From Acidobacteriota bacterium (GTDB lineage: Bacteria; Acidobacteriota; Terriglobia; Bryobacterales; Bryobacteraceae), in contig JACTMJ010000016.1 of assembly GCA_014584705.1 (NCBI GenBank), positions 1 to 64,000 of the forward strand: 64,000 bases of DNA, given 5' to 3'. Positions 36,105-46,393 of the stretch are shown here, piece after piece; the stretch's first letter is position 1; each line of letters begins with the position of its first letter. The notes beneath the pieces were generated by a model. It saw nothing but the letters and a program-made list of their open reading frames with translations. It did not search any database and had not been told where the DNA came from. The position numbers and the translations under genes are program-made.

Positions 36105-36359
36105 ATGGCATACGTCATCGTTCCGGAACTCTGCACCAAAGACAATCTCTGCTTTGAAGCCTGTCCGGAGGCCTGCATCAGCCCGGCTGAGAGCGACGCC
36201 AATTACGCCGCCACCGAGTCCCTCTTCATCAACCCGGACGGCTGCACGGATTGCAGCGCCTGCGTGATCGTCTGCCCGAGCGACGCGATCTACCTTGCCG
36301 ACGACATTCCGGCCGAGTATAACGACGCCATCGCAAGGAACAAGGCCTATTTCAACTAA
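36105..36359 (+). CDS. Ferredoxin of the 7Fe type
   Basis: An 84-residue two-cluster ferredoxin. First cluster cysteines 10, 16, 20 and 24 (C-x5-C-x3-C-x3-C) and second cluster 47, 50, 53, 57 (CTDCSACVIVCP) match the [3Fe-4S][4Fe-4S] ferredoxins such as that of Thermus, as does the C-terminal IPAEYNDAIARNK helix. It carries electrons at low potential, partner unknown. An AAGGAAAG ribosome site lies before the ATG; the frame is open upstream but the protein family starts here. Confidence 0.93.
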   Translation: MAYVIVPELCTKDNLCFEACPEACISPAESDANYAATESLFINPDGCTDCSACVIVCPSDAIYLADDIPAEYNDAIARNKAYFN

Positions 36360-36439
36360 TCGGCGTTCCTGGGGCGAGCCTCCGCGCCGCCCCGCTTCGC
36401 GAGCGCCGTTTTCGGGTTGGGCGAAGATTCGCCCTGCCT

Positions 36440-36503
36440 GTTCACCGGGCGGGCCGCCGGCGGCAATCTCCTCCGGACGGCCGGGCCGGCCCTCCCGGTG
36501 AAC
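36440..36503. terminator. Long hairpin between convergent ferredoxin and kinase genes
   Basis: GTTCACCGGG at 36440-36449 pairs perfectly with CCCGGTGAAC at 36494-36503, with further GC-rich pairing inside. There is no clear U-tract. Its location between two convergent genes suggests a bidirectional terminator or mRNA 3' stabiliser. Confidence 0.5.
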
Positions 36504-36554
36504 GCACCAGAACCCCCGGGACGGACGCCGCCTTGCCAGGCTCCGCCGAAACGG

Positions 36555-38507
36555 CTAGCGCCGCACCATGTATTTATTGAGCACCCGCTGCAGGGTTTCC
36601 GTCTTCACCGGTTTGGCAATGTAATCGTCCATGCCGATATCGATGCACTTCTGCCGGTCTTCCCGGCTGGCGTTCGCCGTCATGGCGATGATCGTGGAAG
36701 GCCGCACGCCGCGCTGGATCTTGCGGATTTCTTCCGTCGCCTTGAAGCCATCCATCACCGGCATCTGGCAATCCATCAGGATCACGTCGTAGAATTGCTT
36801 CTTCACCGCATCCACGGCTTCCTGGCCGTTGACCACCGTGTCCGCGGAAAAGCCCAGCCGCTCGAGCATCAGCGAAGCCACGCGCTGGTTGGTGACGTTG
36901 TCCTCCACCAGCAGGATCGACAGCGCTTCCACGGAAGGCATCGTCTCCTTCAGGGCCGGCAGGTGGCTCCCCATACTGGGAGAGGCGGCCGTCTTCTTGC
37001 CCTCGAGCAGCAATGCCCGAGTGGTTTCGTAAAGACTCGGCAGCCACAGCGGTTTTGAAACGATACACACCGCGCTTGCCCCCGGAAGTTCCTGGAGCGC
37101 CACGCGGGTGCGTCCGTTGGTGACAATCATCACGGCCGTTTCCGGGTATGGCATGCTTGCCCGCAGGTTGAGGAGAAATTCCCGCGTCGCCTCCACCGCG
37201 TCGTCCACTTCCACCACCACGAGATCCAGCGGATTGCTCTCCTTGGCGGTTTCGTAGAGCTTATAGAAAAACGCGCTGTGATCGCGCAGCACGTCGTACT
37301 TCATGCCCCACGAGGAGAAGGCGCGTTCGAGCAGGCGCGGCATCGATTCGGAAAGGCTCAGCGCCACCACCCGCTTGCCGCCCAGCGCCTTTCTCTCCGG
37401 GATAGCCACGAATTCCGGATGGTCTTCTTCGAGCGAATCAAGCAGCGCCGTAAACCAGAACGTGCTGCCCTTGCCAACTTCGCTCTCCACCTTCAGCTTC
37501 CCGCCCATCATCGTTACAATCTGCTTTGAGATGGCGAGTCCAAGGCCGGTGCCTTCGTTCTGTCGCCGGGAAGTCTCGGAAACCTGGCTGAACGGCAGAA
37601 ACAGCTTGCTCATGCTCTCCGGAGCGATGCCCGGCCCGGTATCCACCACGTCGAAGCGAAGATACTGCCTCTCGTTCTCCTCGATCACCTTCACTTCAAG
37701 CGCCACTTCCCCGTTCTGCGTGAACTTCACGGCGTTGCCCATCAGGTTGATCAGCACCTGACGCAGCCGCGCGCGGTCCCCGCGAACCACCACCGGGACG
37801 GCGGGGTCCGGGATGCAAACGAGTTCCACTTTCTTGCGCTCCGCTCGCTCGGAAAACAGAAACAACACCTGCTCCAGGCACTCCTGCAGGTTGAACGCCT
37901 GGCTTTCCAGCTCAATGCTCCCCGCTTCCATCTTGGAAAAATCGAGGATGGAGTTGATGATCTCGAGAAGCGAATCCCCCGACGTCGCGATGCTGGCCAC
38001 CAGCTCCCGCTGGCGGGGGTTCAGCTTGCTATCGAGCAGCAGTTCCGACATGCCGACGATGGCGTTCATCGGCGTGCGGATCTCATGGCTCATCGTCGCC
38101 AGGAAGCGGCTCTTGGCCAGATTTGCCGCGGCCGCCTGTTCCTGCGCGGTCTGCATCTCCTGGGTCTTTTCGGCGACGCGATGGGTGAGTTCCTTCTCCC
38201 GCTCCACGCGCTGCTTGTAGAAGAAGATGTCGAAGATGATGATCAGCAGCACCGTCCCCAGCGTGAAAGCGGCAAAAAACGTGGAACTGCGATAGAAGGA
38301 GGAATTGGCGGGCGGCTGGTAATAGACGCTAGCCGGGGGAGTTGCGGCGTCCGCTCCAGCGCCATCCGGGAGTTCCCGGGCCTCGATCACGACCGCGTTT
38401 TGCGGCACAACCCGGTACTCGTTCTTCCCCACAATGTTGGCCAGGAAGATCGCGCAGACGCAGCAAATGACGACGGCCGCGAACCATTTCTCCACCGAAT
38501 TGTCCAC
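36555..38507 (-). CDS. Hybrid histidine kinase, membrane-bound
   Basis: A 650-residue sensor kinase from the GTG at 38507. Two membrane helices (about 8-25 and 77-100) flank a short periplasmic loop; then HisKA (phospho-His in [13 protein letters not shown]), HATPase_c ([30 protein letters not shown]), a degenerate receiver-like domain (about 370-495) and a true receiver with [11 protein letters not shown] and Asp in [13 protein letters not shown]. The GTG follows GGGAGG closely; an upstream in-frame GTG at 38549 would add 14 residues. The tandem 'dead receiver plus receiver' layout matches the other hybrid kinase at 27788-30583. No target gene is adjacent. Confidence 0.88.
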   Translation of the reverse strand: MDNSVEKWFAAVVICCVCAIFLANIVGKNEYRVVPQNAVVIEARELPDGAGADAATPPASVYYQPPANSSFYRSSTFFAAFTLGTVLLIIIFDIFFYKQRVEREKELTHRVAEKTQEMQTAQEQAAAANLAKSRFLATMSHEIRTPMNAIVGMSELLLDSKLNPRQRELVASIATSGDSLLEIINSILDFSKMEAGSIELESQAFNLQECLEQVLFLFSERAERKKVELVCIPDPAVPVVVRGDRARLRQVLINLMGNAVKFTQNGEVALEVKVIEENERQYLRFDVVDTGPGIAPESMSKLFLPFSQVSETSRRQNEGTGLGLAISKQIVTMMGGKLKVESEVGKGSTFWFTALLDSLEEDHPEFVAIPERKALGGKRVVALSLSESMPRLLERAFSSWGMKYDVLRDHSAFFYKLYETAKESNPLDLVVVEVDDAVEATREFLLNLRASMPYPETAVMIVTNGRTRVALQELPGASAVCIVSKPLWLPSLYETTRALLLEGKKTAASPSMGSHLPALKETMPSVEALSILLVEDNVTNQRVASLMLERLGFSADTVVNGQEAVDAVKKQFYDVILMDCQMPVMDGFKATEEIRKIQRGVRPSTIIAMTANASREDRQKCIDIGMDDYIAKPVKTETLQRVLNKYMVRR

Positions 38508-38659
38508 ACATCCTCCCGCGCGCGGCTCTTTACTGCCAAAGGCACGCACGTCGCTCTCTACACGCTCAGCCTATGGGAAGGCGCATAGAACCACCAGTAC
38601 ACATGGTTGTTGAGTCTCAGAATATCCTAGAATTGTCCGCTGCCCAAACAAAATCGTAC

Positions 38660-38674
38660 GGGATTGAGAATCCC
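38660..38674 (-). terminator. Small hairpin after the phospholipase-C-like gene
   Basis: GGGATT-GAG-AATCCC, a 6-bp stem about 30 nt after the stop of the 38705-39787 gene. On the minus strand a T-rich stretch (ATTTTGTTT) follows seven bases later. Modest terminator candidate in an AT-rich gap that also should hold the promoter of the downstream kinase. Confidence 0.4.
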
Positions 38675-38704
38675 CTCTTAAATTACTGAATCTTTACTAT
38701 TTAC

Positions 38705-39787
38705 TTATCGGGATACGACGCCCTTTGCCGCCACGGAGTACTGGCGGAGCGACTCTCTCAGCTCTTCGTATTGATCGGAAGCGATGAAATCCACGCCCGC
38801 TTCGGATGCCGCTCGCCAACGCACGCGCGCCGCCGCCAGCGAACCGAAGTTGTAGCTGGCACCCCAACCCTCTCCCTGGCCCTCGGCGTACCCGTTGAGC
38901 GTGTAGAAGCGAATCAGATACCCGAGAGCGTGCGCATGACCGACCAACGCCTTCAGCCTCGCCGCATCGGCGGCGGTCCATTCCCCCGCGCGAGCCGGGC
39001 CGCCCTCCTCCACCACGGCCCACGAATTATTCCACCAGCGCCGATAGTTGCCGGCGGGCGTCGCTAGCATTGTGGCCGGTGGCGCGCTGGACATGATCGC
39101 CCATTGCCGCTCGCGCGGAACGTCTTTCGGCACATAGTCCTCGCCCGGGGCCGACCCGAAAACGTAGAATCGCTCCCCAACCGCGATCTCGTCGTGGAAG
39201 ATCCGCTTCTGCATCTCGTTCGTCTCGGTAATCGCCAGAATCGGCTTCCGTAGCAGGGGCTGCACCTTCGATTCATCCTTCACGCGCACACTGCTCGTCA
39301 GCCATTCCCGGTACTTCGCCAGAATCCCGGCCACGTACGTCAGATGTTCGCGCTCGTTCGACTTGAAGTCGAAATGCAGGTAGAGGATCGGCCATTTCGA
39401 CGAATCCCCCTCCGCCAGCGCTTTCTCCACCAGTGGACGCACGCGCTCGAAGAAGTATTCATCCAAGCCCGGTTCATCGCCCCTCGTCGCGGTTTCGTGG
39501 CTCACAACGGAACGCGATCGCTCCGCGTCCTTGCGCCAGGCCAGATCGATCTCGATCGAGACGGGGAACCCGGTGGCCAGCGCCCGGTCAATCCGTTCCT
39601 TGTACTTTCCGGCGTAGGGGTAGCAGTTGTGCGCGTCCAGCACTACCCGTGCGCCGGGCGCGAAACTCGGCGCTTCTCTCGCGGCTCTCTGCGCGGCGCA
39701 GCTTGCCCCCAGCGCCAGCACGACGAACGCCGCCACAAAGCGCCACCACCCCGATAAATTCCGTTTCCACGCGATTTGCCCCTGCAT
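38705..39787 (-). CDS. Secreted PLC-like phosphodiesterase
   Basis: A 360-residue exported protein (signal segment about 14-32, ALGASCAAQ). Its start shows the phosphatidylinositol-phospholipase-C / glycerophosphodiesterase pattern: VVLDAHNCYPYAGK with a His, then SIEIDLAW with the acidic pair, and WPILYLHFDFKS; the C-terminus has VDFIASDQYEEL. This fold hydrolyses phosphodiesters of phospholipids or wall polymers; substrate unknown. The ATG at 39787 is preceded by TGTAGGG and starts the signal segment, so 50 upstream codons are excluded. A cysteine in the signal region could make it a lipoprotein, but the lipobox is poor. Confidence 0.75.
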   Translation of the reverse strand: MQGQIAWKRNLSGWWRFVAAFVVLALGASCAAQRAAREAPSFAPGARVVLDAHNCYPYAGKYKERIDRALATGFPVSIEIDLAWRKDAERSRSVVSHETATRGDEPGLDEYFFERVRPLVEKALAEGDSSKWPILYLHFDFKSNEREHLTYVAGILAKYREWLTSSVRVKDESKVQPLLRKPILAITETNEMQKRIFHDEIAVGERFYVFGSAPGEDYVPKDVPRERQWAIMSSAPPATMLATPAGNYRRWWNNSWAVVEEGGPARAGEWTAADAARLKALVGHAHALGYLIRFYTLNGYAEGQGEGWGASYNFGSLAAARVRWRAASEAGVDFIASDQYEELRESLRQYSVAAKGVVSR

Positions 39788-40019
39788 CCCTACAGGATAG
39801 ATCACGGCCGAAAGGAACTCCCGGCCATTCCGTTCGCCTCTTCTTCCGCCCTCTACGGAGCCTGCATGTTCCGAGTGCGGTACCTTGGAAGAAGGCCCCG
39901 CCCGCGCATTGCGCGGCCAGGCTGGCGCATTCCCCAAGCGGCGAATCCGCCTTCCCGGTTGGGCGTCTCTCTCGCGGACTGGTCACAGCCCGCGTCCCAC
40001 TCAAAGGAATTTTTCCGTT

Positions 40020-41336
40020 TTGTACTTTAAACGAATCGCTCTGCTCGCCTTCTTTCTCTTCAGTTGCGTTTGCGCCAATTGGGCGGCGGGTGGCGAGCAG
40101 GGCCACGGACAGGTCCTGAACGATTTTCTGATCGGGCTGGTGGTCGTGATTCTGGCGGCGAAGGCGGGCGGCGAGGTCTTTGAGCGCATCGGCCAGCCCG
40201 CGGTGCTCGGCGAACTCGTTGTCGGCATTCTTCTGGGAAATCTGGTGCTGCTGGGCATTCCGTGGGTAGAGCCGCTGAAGACCAGCGAAGCGCTCGCGGT
40301 TGCCGCCGAAGTAGGCGTGATCATCCTGCTCTTCGAGGTGGGTCTCGAAAGCCATCTTCGGGATCTGATGGCCGTGGGCCTGTCGGCGATGCTGGTAGCC
40401 ATTCTGGGCGTCATCGGGCCCGTCGTTCTCGGCTATGGCGTGTCCAGTTTTCTGGACCCTTCCCACAGTTGGTATGTGCATTTATTTGTGGGCGCAACGC
40501 TTGCCGCCACCAGCGTGGGAATAACCGCCCGCGTACTCAAGGATCTCCGCAAGATGGATGCCAAGGAAAGCCGGATTATTCTGGGCGCGGCGGTCGTCGA
40601 CGACGTGCTCGGCCTCATCATCCTGGCGGTGGTCTCCGGCGTCATCGCCTCCGTCGCCGCCACCGGATCGGCGGCGGTGAACTACGCCGAAGTGGGCGTC
40701 ATCATCGGGAAAGCCGTGGTCTTTCTCGCGGCGGCAGTGGTCGCCGGCCGCTTCATTCACATCCGCTTGCTTACTTTCGGTAAGCGGTTCAAGGTATCCG
40801 GAATCCCTCTCGCGCTCGCCATTAGCCACTGCTTCTTCTGGGCGGGCCTGGCCGGGCTTATCGGCCTGGCCCCTATTGTCGGCGCTTTCGCCGCCGGTCT
40901 TGTGCTCGAAGAGAGCGACTACCGCGAGTACATCGCACGCGGGGGAGACACCATCGAGCGCCTCATCCATCCCATCTCCAGCGTAATCGTCCCCATTTTC
41001 TTCGTCATGATGGGGCTCAAGGTGGATCTCAGCGTTTTCGCGGATCCGGTCGTCCTGCTCGAAGCCGCCGCGATCACCGTAGTCGCGATCATCGGCAAAC
41101 AGATCTGTTCGCTCGGCGTGCTGGAGAAAGGGCTCAACCGCCTCGTGATCGGCATTGGTATGATTCCGCGCGGCGAAGTGGGCCTGATCTTCACCGGGAT
41201 CGGCGCGACTCTTGTCGTGAACGGAGAACCCGTCCTCAGCGCCCAGTTGGTGTCCGCTCTGGTGGTGATGGTGATGGTCACCACGGTCGTCACTCCGCCT
41301 CTGCTGAAAGCCTTCTTTACCACGAAGGGAGCGTAA
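40020..41336 (+). CDS. CPA2-family cation:proton antiporter
   Basis: A 438-residue membrane protein with an N-terminal cleavable-looking helix and about 12 further helices. The conserved ion-binding region is AAVVDDVLGLIILAV, with the acidic Asp pair found in NapA-like electrogenic antiporters; GVIILLFEVGLES and MIPRGEVGLIFTGIGA are other CPA2 landmarks. It exchanges Na+ or K+ for protons. The start is a TTG at 40020 with AAGGAA about ten bases upstream; no ATG or GTG lies in a suitable place. Long upstream in-frame sequence is not membrane-like and overlaps the promoter region. It is divergent from the phosphodiesterase gene. Confidence 0.9.
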   Translation: MYFKRIALLAFFLFSCVCANWAAGGEQGHGQVLNDFLIGLVVVILAAKAGGEVFERIGQPAVLGELVVGILLGNLVLLGIPWVEPLKTSEALAVAAEVGVIILLFEVGLESHLRDLMAVGLSAMLVAILGVIGPVVLGYGVSSFLDPSHSWYVHLFVGATLAATSVGITARVLKDLRKMDAKESRIILGAAVVDDVLGLIILAVVSGVIASVAATGSAAVNYAEVGVIIGKAVVFLAAAVVAGRFIHIRLLTFGKRFKVSGIPLALAISHCFFWAGLAGLIGLAPIVGAFAAGLVLEESDYREYIARGGDTIERLIHPISSVIVPIFFVMMGLKVDLSVFADPVVLLEAAAITVVAIIGKQICSLGVLEKGLNRLVIGIGMIPRGEVGLIFTGIGATLVVNGEPVLSAQLVSALVVMVMVTTVVTPPLLKAFFTTKGA

Positions 41337-41835
41337 TTTGCGCACGCCGCGAAACCGGATGCGGCTTCCCGCCGGCAAGGGCCATGCCTGCGGGGGCTGC
41401 CCCCTCCGGGGCCGCGCCCGCGCGACCCTGTTTCGCATCCGCGCCGCAAGCGGCAGCGCCAATGGCCAAAGGCAGGACGCCGCGAGCCTCTTCGCACCGC
41501 GAGGCGTCCGCGCCCCACAACCGGGCCGCGCAACGCAATGCGACTTGAAGAGATCCCTCCCATTTGCGCGAAAGGGGGATTCCGGCGAGTGGCCCGCTTC
41601 GGTTCGATTCCCGCGGTTCAAGTCCACTCCGGCTTGCATGCCGCCCCGCCACCCGGCCGCCACGAAGTCGGCGCTGCGGCGGCCCCTGGTGACGAAGTAC
41701 CGCCGGAATCACGTCGCTCGCGGCGTCGTCCCGGCATCGTTCGCGATTGCCTGTGGGTCTTATCGGACGTTGCTATCCGGAACTTGAGAGCGAAACTCCT
41801 TTCCGGCGCACAGGGGCTGGTGTAGAGTTTAGAGA
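41337..41835. other. Half-kilobase gap without a clear gene
   Basis: Open frames on both strands exist but give Arg/Pro/Gly-rich translations with no domain, and the stretch has many GC-rich inverted repeats. I see nothing identifiable except possible promoter elements (TAGAGTTTAGAGA) just before the small gene at 41836. Confidence 0.4.
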
Positions 41836-42135
41836 ATGGCCAGCGAATTGATCGAAGTCACCTGCCCCTGCTGCAAGGCGGAGCTGAAAATCGACCCCCG
41901 AACCGAGGCCGTCATCAGCCACAAGGAGCCGGTGAAAGCCTCACCCATCGGCGACTTCAGCCAGGCGGTGGCCGACCTCAAGAACGAAGCCGCCCGCCGC
42001 GAAGCCGCCTTCCAGAAATCCGCCGCCGCGGAACGCAAGCAAGCCGACGTCCTTTCCCGGAAGTTCGACGAGCTTCTCAAACAGGCCAAGTCTTCGCCGG
42101 ACACGAAGCCCGTCCGCGATTTCGATTTGGATTGA
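41836..42135 (+). CDS. Small CPCC-motif protein
   Basis: A 99-residue protein: N-terminal CPCC motif (Cys10, Cys12, Cys13) in a short beta hairpin like a half zinc ribbon, then a long charged, probably coiled-coil helix (about 40-85, ADLKNEAARREAAFQ) and an acidic C-terminus. No function known. It is convergent with the ceramidase-like gene, 18 bp apart. Confidence 0.65.
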   Translation: MASELIEVTCPCCKAELKIDPRTEAVISHKEPVKASPIGDFSQAVADLKNEAARREAAFQKSAAAERKQADVLSRKFDELLKQAKSSPDTKPVRDFDLD

Positions 42136-42153
42136 AGCCGGAATGGAAGCGCG

Positions 42154-43563
42154 CTAGCGTCCGGCGGCCGCGGCAACGGGCTCCGGATCGGCGGGCAGGC
42201 CCCGGACGTGCTCAATCAACGCCAGCGTGGCCGCTTCCACCAGCATTTCTCCGGATCCCGAAGCCACCCGCGAACTCACCGGTTCATAAGCGCCCTGGGC
42301 GTACCCTTTGCGATCCGCAATATAGCCGGGGCTGTCGTTCGCGAGCGAAATCACCGAGGTCCAGGCAAAGGGCGACGCCAGTTTGATCGCCAGTCCAAGT
42401 TCCGTGAAAATCTCGCCCGGCAGGGCGACGAACGCCACATCCCGCCCGATACTCAGCACCTGCACCTCTGCCCGGATCGGTTCGCCTTTCCGCTCCGCGA
42501 CCGACACCATCCGCGTCGCCTTCACCAGTTCCAGAAAGGGTGCCGGCTTCTCCGTTCCAAAGGTGGCGGCCACGGCGCGGGCCGCCGCAAGTTCCGCGGG
42601 ATCGAACGGCGCGAGAGGCAGCGCCACTTCCCGGCTGCTCACGCGAATGGGCATATCCGCCACCGGCCGCAGTTCCCCGAGTGCTTTCAGCACCGCCGCC
42701 GCCAGCACGGATCCGATCCGGGCCGCCTCCCCGTTGCCCCGCTGCTGCCTCGCGCTGGAAACGTCGATGTGGTTCAGATTTCCCGCGCAGCCCAACGTAA
42801 AGAGCGTGACCAACCCTTCCCCGCGAGCCGCCTCCAGCGCACGGGCGAGCGTGTACGGATAGTCTCTCGAATAGCGTGTGCCGCCCACGGTATCGAGGTG
42901 CAGCGCGTAGTTCACGAAAACCCCGATCGGCTTTCCGTCGGGCGTCTCCGCATAGAGTACGGGCAGATCGCCGTCGACCGGTCCCGCGCTTCGGACAATG
43001 TTGGGATTCCGTTTGCCGGGGTTCCAGCCCACCGTCCCGTCTTTCATCCAGAAACGGCGATTAAACGTGACCGAATCTTCCCGTCCCCTTGCCGTATACA
43101 AGTTCGCGGGTTGAAGCGCCGCGGCCGCGGCGGCCACGGCCTCGTGGATGCGCGCCGCCAGCCCCGCCGAGTACTCCTTCCCGATCCGCAGCATGTCGCC
43201 CGTGAGGTTATAGCGGATCTGCCCCGCCACCAGCGCGGGCCCCGTGTGCGTATGGGTGGCACTCACGACGACATGAGTGGCGGGAATGCCGGGATCCCTC
43301 GCAATCCGCTCTCGCGCTTCCCTGGCGATCTCCGCCGGCATCGAGAGCAGATCGCACGTCACAATCGCGAAGCGCACCCCCTCCCGCTCAATCACCATCG
43401 CGGTGGCCAGCAGCGGATCGTGGGCCCCTTCGGCCGCCCGGTTGTAGTAGTAGCCCGCCATGGGCGCGCCCTTGGGCGGCGTAATGTCCACCCGCGCGAC
43501 TCCTACCCGAAACTCCGCCGCCGCCATCAGCGCACACAGCAGAATCAAAACCAGCACTCGCAT
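42154..43563 (-). CDS. Exported neutral ceramidase-like hydrolase
   Basis: A 469-residue secreted protein with a Sec signal (MRVLVLILLCALMAAA) followed by the N-terminal domain of neutral/alkaline ceramidases: VGVARVDITPPKG at the start, the metal-binding THTHTGP, HLDTVGGTRYSRDYP and the NDSPGYIADRKGYAQGAYE end. Full ceramidases (about 650-780 residues) have an extra C-terminal Ig-like domain, absent here, so the substrate may be something other than ceramide. The AAGGGAGA ribosome site precedes the ATG at 43563. Acidobacteria commonly carry several such proteins. Confidence 0.88.
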   Translation of the reverse strand: MRVLVLILLCALMAAAEFRVGVARVDITPPKGAPMAGYYYNRAAEGAHDPLLATAMVIEREGVRFAIVTCDLLSMPAEIAREARERIARDPGIPATHVVVSATHTHTGPALVAGQIRYNLTGDMLRIGKEYSAGLAARIHEAVAAAAAALQPANLYTARGREDSVTFNRRFWMKDGTVGWNPGKRNPNIVRSAGPVDGDLPVLYAETPDGKPIGVFVNYALHLDTVGGTRYSRDYPYTLARALEAARGEGLVTLFTLGCAGNLNHIDVSSARQQRGNGEAARIGSVLAAAVLKALGELRPVADMPIRVSSREVALPLAPFDPAELAAARAVAATFGTEKPAPFLELVKATRMVSVAERKGEPIRAEVQVLSIGRDVAFVALPGEIFTELGLAIKLASPFAWTSVISLANDSPGYIADRKGYAQGAYEPVSSRVASGSGEMLVEAATLALIEHVRGLPADPEPVAAAAGR

Positions 43564-43713
43564 ACTCGTCTCCCTTGCGCCCGCCGGACGGGCTCCGCTT
43601 GATCCAACAAGATTCTCAGGCTTTCTCCGCCGGGTCAAATGCCGACGGCGTCGCTCGCCGCCAGCACGGACCGCGCGCTTTCGGTGAATCGGCCTCCCCC
43701 GGGATCGGCGACA

Positions 43714-44250
43714 ATGGGAGCCATGCACATCCTCTCCTCCGCCGAGATTCTGAAGACGCCCGTATTCGGCGTACAGGAAGTGATTGCGCGGGACAAGGAT
43801 GGATTTGAAATCCACCGCTCCGTCGTCTCTCATCAGGGCTCGGCGGTCATCCTCCCCGCCGACGATCAAGGGCGCGTTCTGCTGGTGCGCCAGTACCGTC
43901 TTCCCGCGCAAGCGAAACTCTGGGAACTGGCCGCGGGGCGCATCGACCCTGGGGAAAGCCCGCTTGCCGCCGCCCGGAGGGAACTGGTTGAGGAGACCGG
44001 GTTGCACGCCCGCCAATGGAAGCGCCTGGCGAAACTGTACCCCACACCGGGCTATGTCTCAGAGTTGATGCACCTCTATCTCGCCACCGGGCTCACCCAG
44101 GGAGAAGCGCATCCCATGGACGATGAGCGGATTGAGACGCGCTGGTTTACGCGGGAAGAACTCGAATCACGGGTGGATTCCGGCAAGTTCGAGGACGGGA
44201 AAACCGTCGCGGGTCTGCTGCTCTATTGGCGCATGCTGAATCGCGCCTGA
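43714..44250 (+). CDS. Nudix hydrolase, ADP-ribose pyrophosphatase-like
   Basis: A 178-residue Nudix enzyme. The box GRIDPGESPLAAARRELVEETG matches Gx5Ex7REUxEExGU, with the preceding LWELAAG and following LYPTPGYVSELMHLYLA typical of ADP-sugar pyrophosphatases. It would hydrolyse ADP-ribose or similar. The ATG at 43714 or at 43723 (MHILSS) may be the start; neither has a convincing ribosome site. It is divergent from the ceramidase-like gene and convergent with pckG. Confidence 0.92.
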   Translation: MGAMHILSSAEILKTPVFGVQEVIARDKDGFEIHRSVVSHQGSAVILPADDQGRVLLVRQYRLPAQAKLWELAAGRIDPGESPLAAARRELVEETGLHARQWKRLAKLYPTPGYVSELMHLYLATGLTQGEAHPMDDERIETRWFTREELESRVDSGKFEDGKTVAGLLLYWRMLNRA

Positions 44251-44317
44251 GACGCATCGAGGGAACGGGCCTCCCCGGCGTGGAATCGCTTGCCGCCCGC
44301 CCCGTGAAAATGCGATA

Positions 44318-44350
44318 CCGCGCGGCGCGGGTCTCTCCCACGCCGCGCGG
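44318..44350. terminator. Hairpin between the Nudix and pckG genes
   Basis: CCGCGCGGCG at 44318-44327 pairs perfectly with CGCCGCGCGG at 44341-44350 around a 13-nt loop. No U-tract. Located between convergent genes, so a bidirectional terminator candidate. Confidence 0.5.
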
Positions 44351-44377
44351 CTTCGTGGCATCCGCCGAGCCCGGCGG

Positions 44378-46234
44378 TTAGTCCATCATTTTCTGGTGGT
44401 GCTGCCAAAGGTTCGGCGAACGGGTCAACCGGCTCAGCAGCAGATGGAACTCGTGCAGGAACTCCTTCGGAAGCTTGTCGTAGAGCTTCAGGAACAGCTC
44501 CTCGTGGCTGAGCACCTCTTCCTTCCAGGCCTCCCGGTCTACTTCCATCACTTCGCTGAATTGCTCAAAGCTGAAATCGAGTCCACTCAGTTCGAGGTCT
44601 TCGTAGCGCGGCATCCAGCCCACCGGGCTTTCAATCGCGTAGGCGGCCCCGTGCACGCGGTCGACAATCCACTTCAGCACGCGCATGTTTTCGCCAAAAC
44701 CCGGCCACATGAAGTTGCCGTCCTTATCCTTGCGGAACCAGTTCACGTGGAAGATCCGCGGCGGGTTCGGGATGTGCCGCCCAATGTTCAACCAATGGTT
44801 GAAGTAATCCGCCATATGATAACCACAGAAAGGCAACATCGCGAACGGGTCGCGCCGCACTTTCCCGATCGTGCCGGCCGCGGCGGCCGTCATTTCCGAG
44901 CCCATGGTGGAGGCAATATACACGCCGTGGGACCAGTTAAAGGCCTGGAAAACCAGCGGCACTTTCGTCATGCGGCGTCCGCCGAAAATGAACGCACTAA
45001 TGGGGACGCCGTTGGGGTCTTCCCATGCCGGGTCAATCGTGGGGCACTGCCCGGCGGGAGCCGTGAACCGGGCGTTCGCGTGCGAAGAGGGCCGCCCGCA
45101 GCCCGGGGTCCAATCCTGCCCCTTCCAATCGATCAGGTGCGCCGGCGGCGTATCCGTCATCCCCTCCCACCACACGTCGCCGTCGTCGGTGAGAGCGACG
45201 TTCGTGAAGATCGAATTCGCCTTGCACGACTCCATCGCGTTCGGGTTCGATTTGTACGACGTCCCCGGCGCCACGCCAAAGAAGCCGTACTCCGGGTTGA
45301 TCGCGTGCATGCGTCCGTCTTCGCCGGGCTTGATCCAGGCAATGTCGTCTCCAACCGTCCAGATCTTGTGATCGCCGAAGCGCTCCGGCGGGATCAGCAT
45401 CGCGAAATTGGTCTTGCCGCAAGCGCTTGGGAAAGCGGCGGCCACATAGGTCTTCTGCCCCTTGGGATCTTCCACGCCCAGGATCAGCATGTGCTCCGCC
45501 ATCCAGCCCTCGTCCCGCGCCATGGTCGAGGCGATCCGCAAGGCAAAGCATTTCTTGCCAAGCAGCGCGTTTCCGCCGTATCCGCTCCCGAAACTCCAGA
45601 TGGAACGCTCCTCCGGGAAATGAACGATATACTTGTTTTCCGCGTTACACGGCCAGGGAACATCCTTCTCGCCATTCACCAGCGGCGCGCCCACGGAGTG
45701 CAGACAGGGCACAAACGGGCCGGTCTCGCCCAGCACGTCGAGCACCTTCTGGCCCATCCGGGTCATGATGCGCATGTTCACCACGACGTAGGGAGAATCC
45801 GTGATCTCCACGCCAATGTGCGCGATATGCGAGCCGATCGGGCCCATGCTGAACGGGATCACGTACATCGTGCGTCCCCGCATGCAGCCGTCGAAGAGCG
45901 CCGTCAGCTTCGCCTTCATCACGTCGGGCGACATCCAGTTGTTCGTGGGCCCGGCATCTTCGCTCCGCCGGCTGCAAATGTAGGTGCTGTCTTCGACACG
46001 CGCCACGTCTCCCGGATCGGAGCGGCAAAGGAAGCTGTTCGGGCGCTTTGCCTCATTCAGCCGTATAAACGTTCCGGAAGCCACCATCTGCTCGCACAGG
46101 CGGTCGTATTCTTCCTGTGAACCGTCGCACCAGTAGACCTGGTCGGGCTTGCACAGCGCCACGGCGCTCTCCACCCATTCCAGCAGCTTGCTGTTCGTGG
46201 TCTTGGCAGTCTTTCTGATTTCGATTGTGCTCAT
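44378..46234 (-). CDS. pckG: Phosphoenolpyruvate carboxykinase (GTP)
   Basis: A 618-residue GTP-type PEPCK, which makes PEP from oxaloacetate for gluconeogenesis. Visible motifs: the kinase-1a loop [14 protein letters not shown], the kinase-2/Mn site [24 protein letters not shown] near the N-terminus, and the guanine-binding region [11 protein letters not shown]. The ATG at 46234 has GAGGAA upstream and begins [11 protein letters not shown]; the open frame upstream is non-coding. A good sigma-70-like promoter lies at 46365-46393. Confidence 0.96.
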   Translation of the reverse strand: MSTIEIRKTAKTTNSKLLEWVESAVALCKPDQVYWCDGSQEEYDRLCEQMVASGTFIRLNEAKRPNSFLCRSDPGDVARVEDSTYICSRRSEDAGPTNNWMSPDVMKAKLTALFDGCMRGRTMYVIPFSMGPIGSHIAHIGVEITDSPYVVVNMRIMTRMGQKVLDVLGETGPFVPCLHSVGAPLVNGEKDVPWPCNAENKYIVHFPEERSIWSFGSGYGGNALLGKKCFALRIASTMARDEGWMAEHMLILGVEDPKGQKTYVAAAFPSACGKTNFAMLIPPERFGDHKIWTVGDDIAWIKPGEDGRMHAINPEYGFFGVAPGTSYKSNPNAMESCKANSIFTNVALTDDGDVWWEGMTDTPPAHLIDWKGQDWTPGCGRPSSHANARFTAPAGQCPTIDPAWEDPNGVPISAFIFGGRRMTKVPLVFQAFNWSHGVYIASTMGSEMTAAAAGTIGKVRRDPFAMLPFCGYHMADYFNHWLNIGRHIPNPPRIFHVNWFRKDKDGNFMWPGFGENMRVLKWIVDRVHGAAYAIESPVGWMPRYEDLELSGLDFSFEQFSEVMEVDREAWKEEVLSHEELFLKLYDKLPKEFLHEFHLLLSRLTRSPNLWQHHQKMMD

Positions 46235-46364
46235 CTGTTCCTCGTCTCTTCTTGCGGCAACAACCTTGGCGGTTTTCCGGTTGGGAGATTTCAACCTCGC
46301 GTCTGAAACGGGTCCGGAATTGCTCCGGCGCATCGCATTCAGCGCAAATGAACCCTAAAAGTTA

Positions 46365-46393
46365 ATCAGACCGTATTTTCTGAATCTTGTCAA
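46365..46393 (-). promoter_or_regulatory. Sigma-70-type promoter of pckG
   Basis: On the minus strand: TTGACA (46388-46393), 17-bp spacer, TCTGAT (46365-46370; 4 of 6). The predicted start point gives a leader of about 120 nt before the ATG at 46234. It lies in the AT-rich gap shared with rmuC. Confidence 0.6.

Noticed and set aside
41338-41787. 149-codon plus-strand open frame
   Set aside because: Arg/Pro/Ala-rich, no ribosome site or domain; equally long frames exist on the other strand over the same bases.
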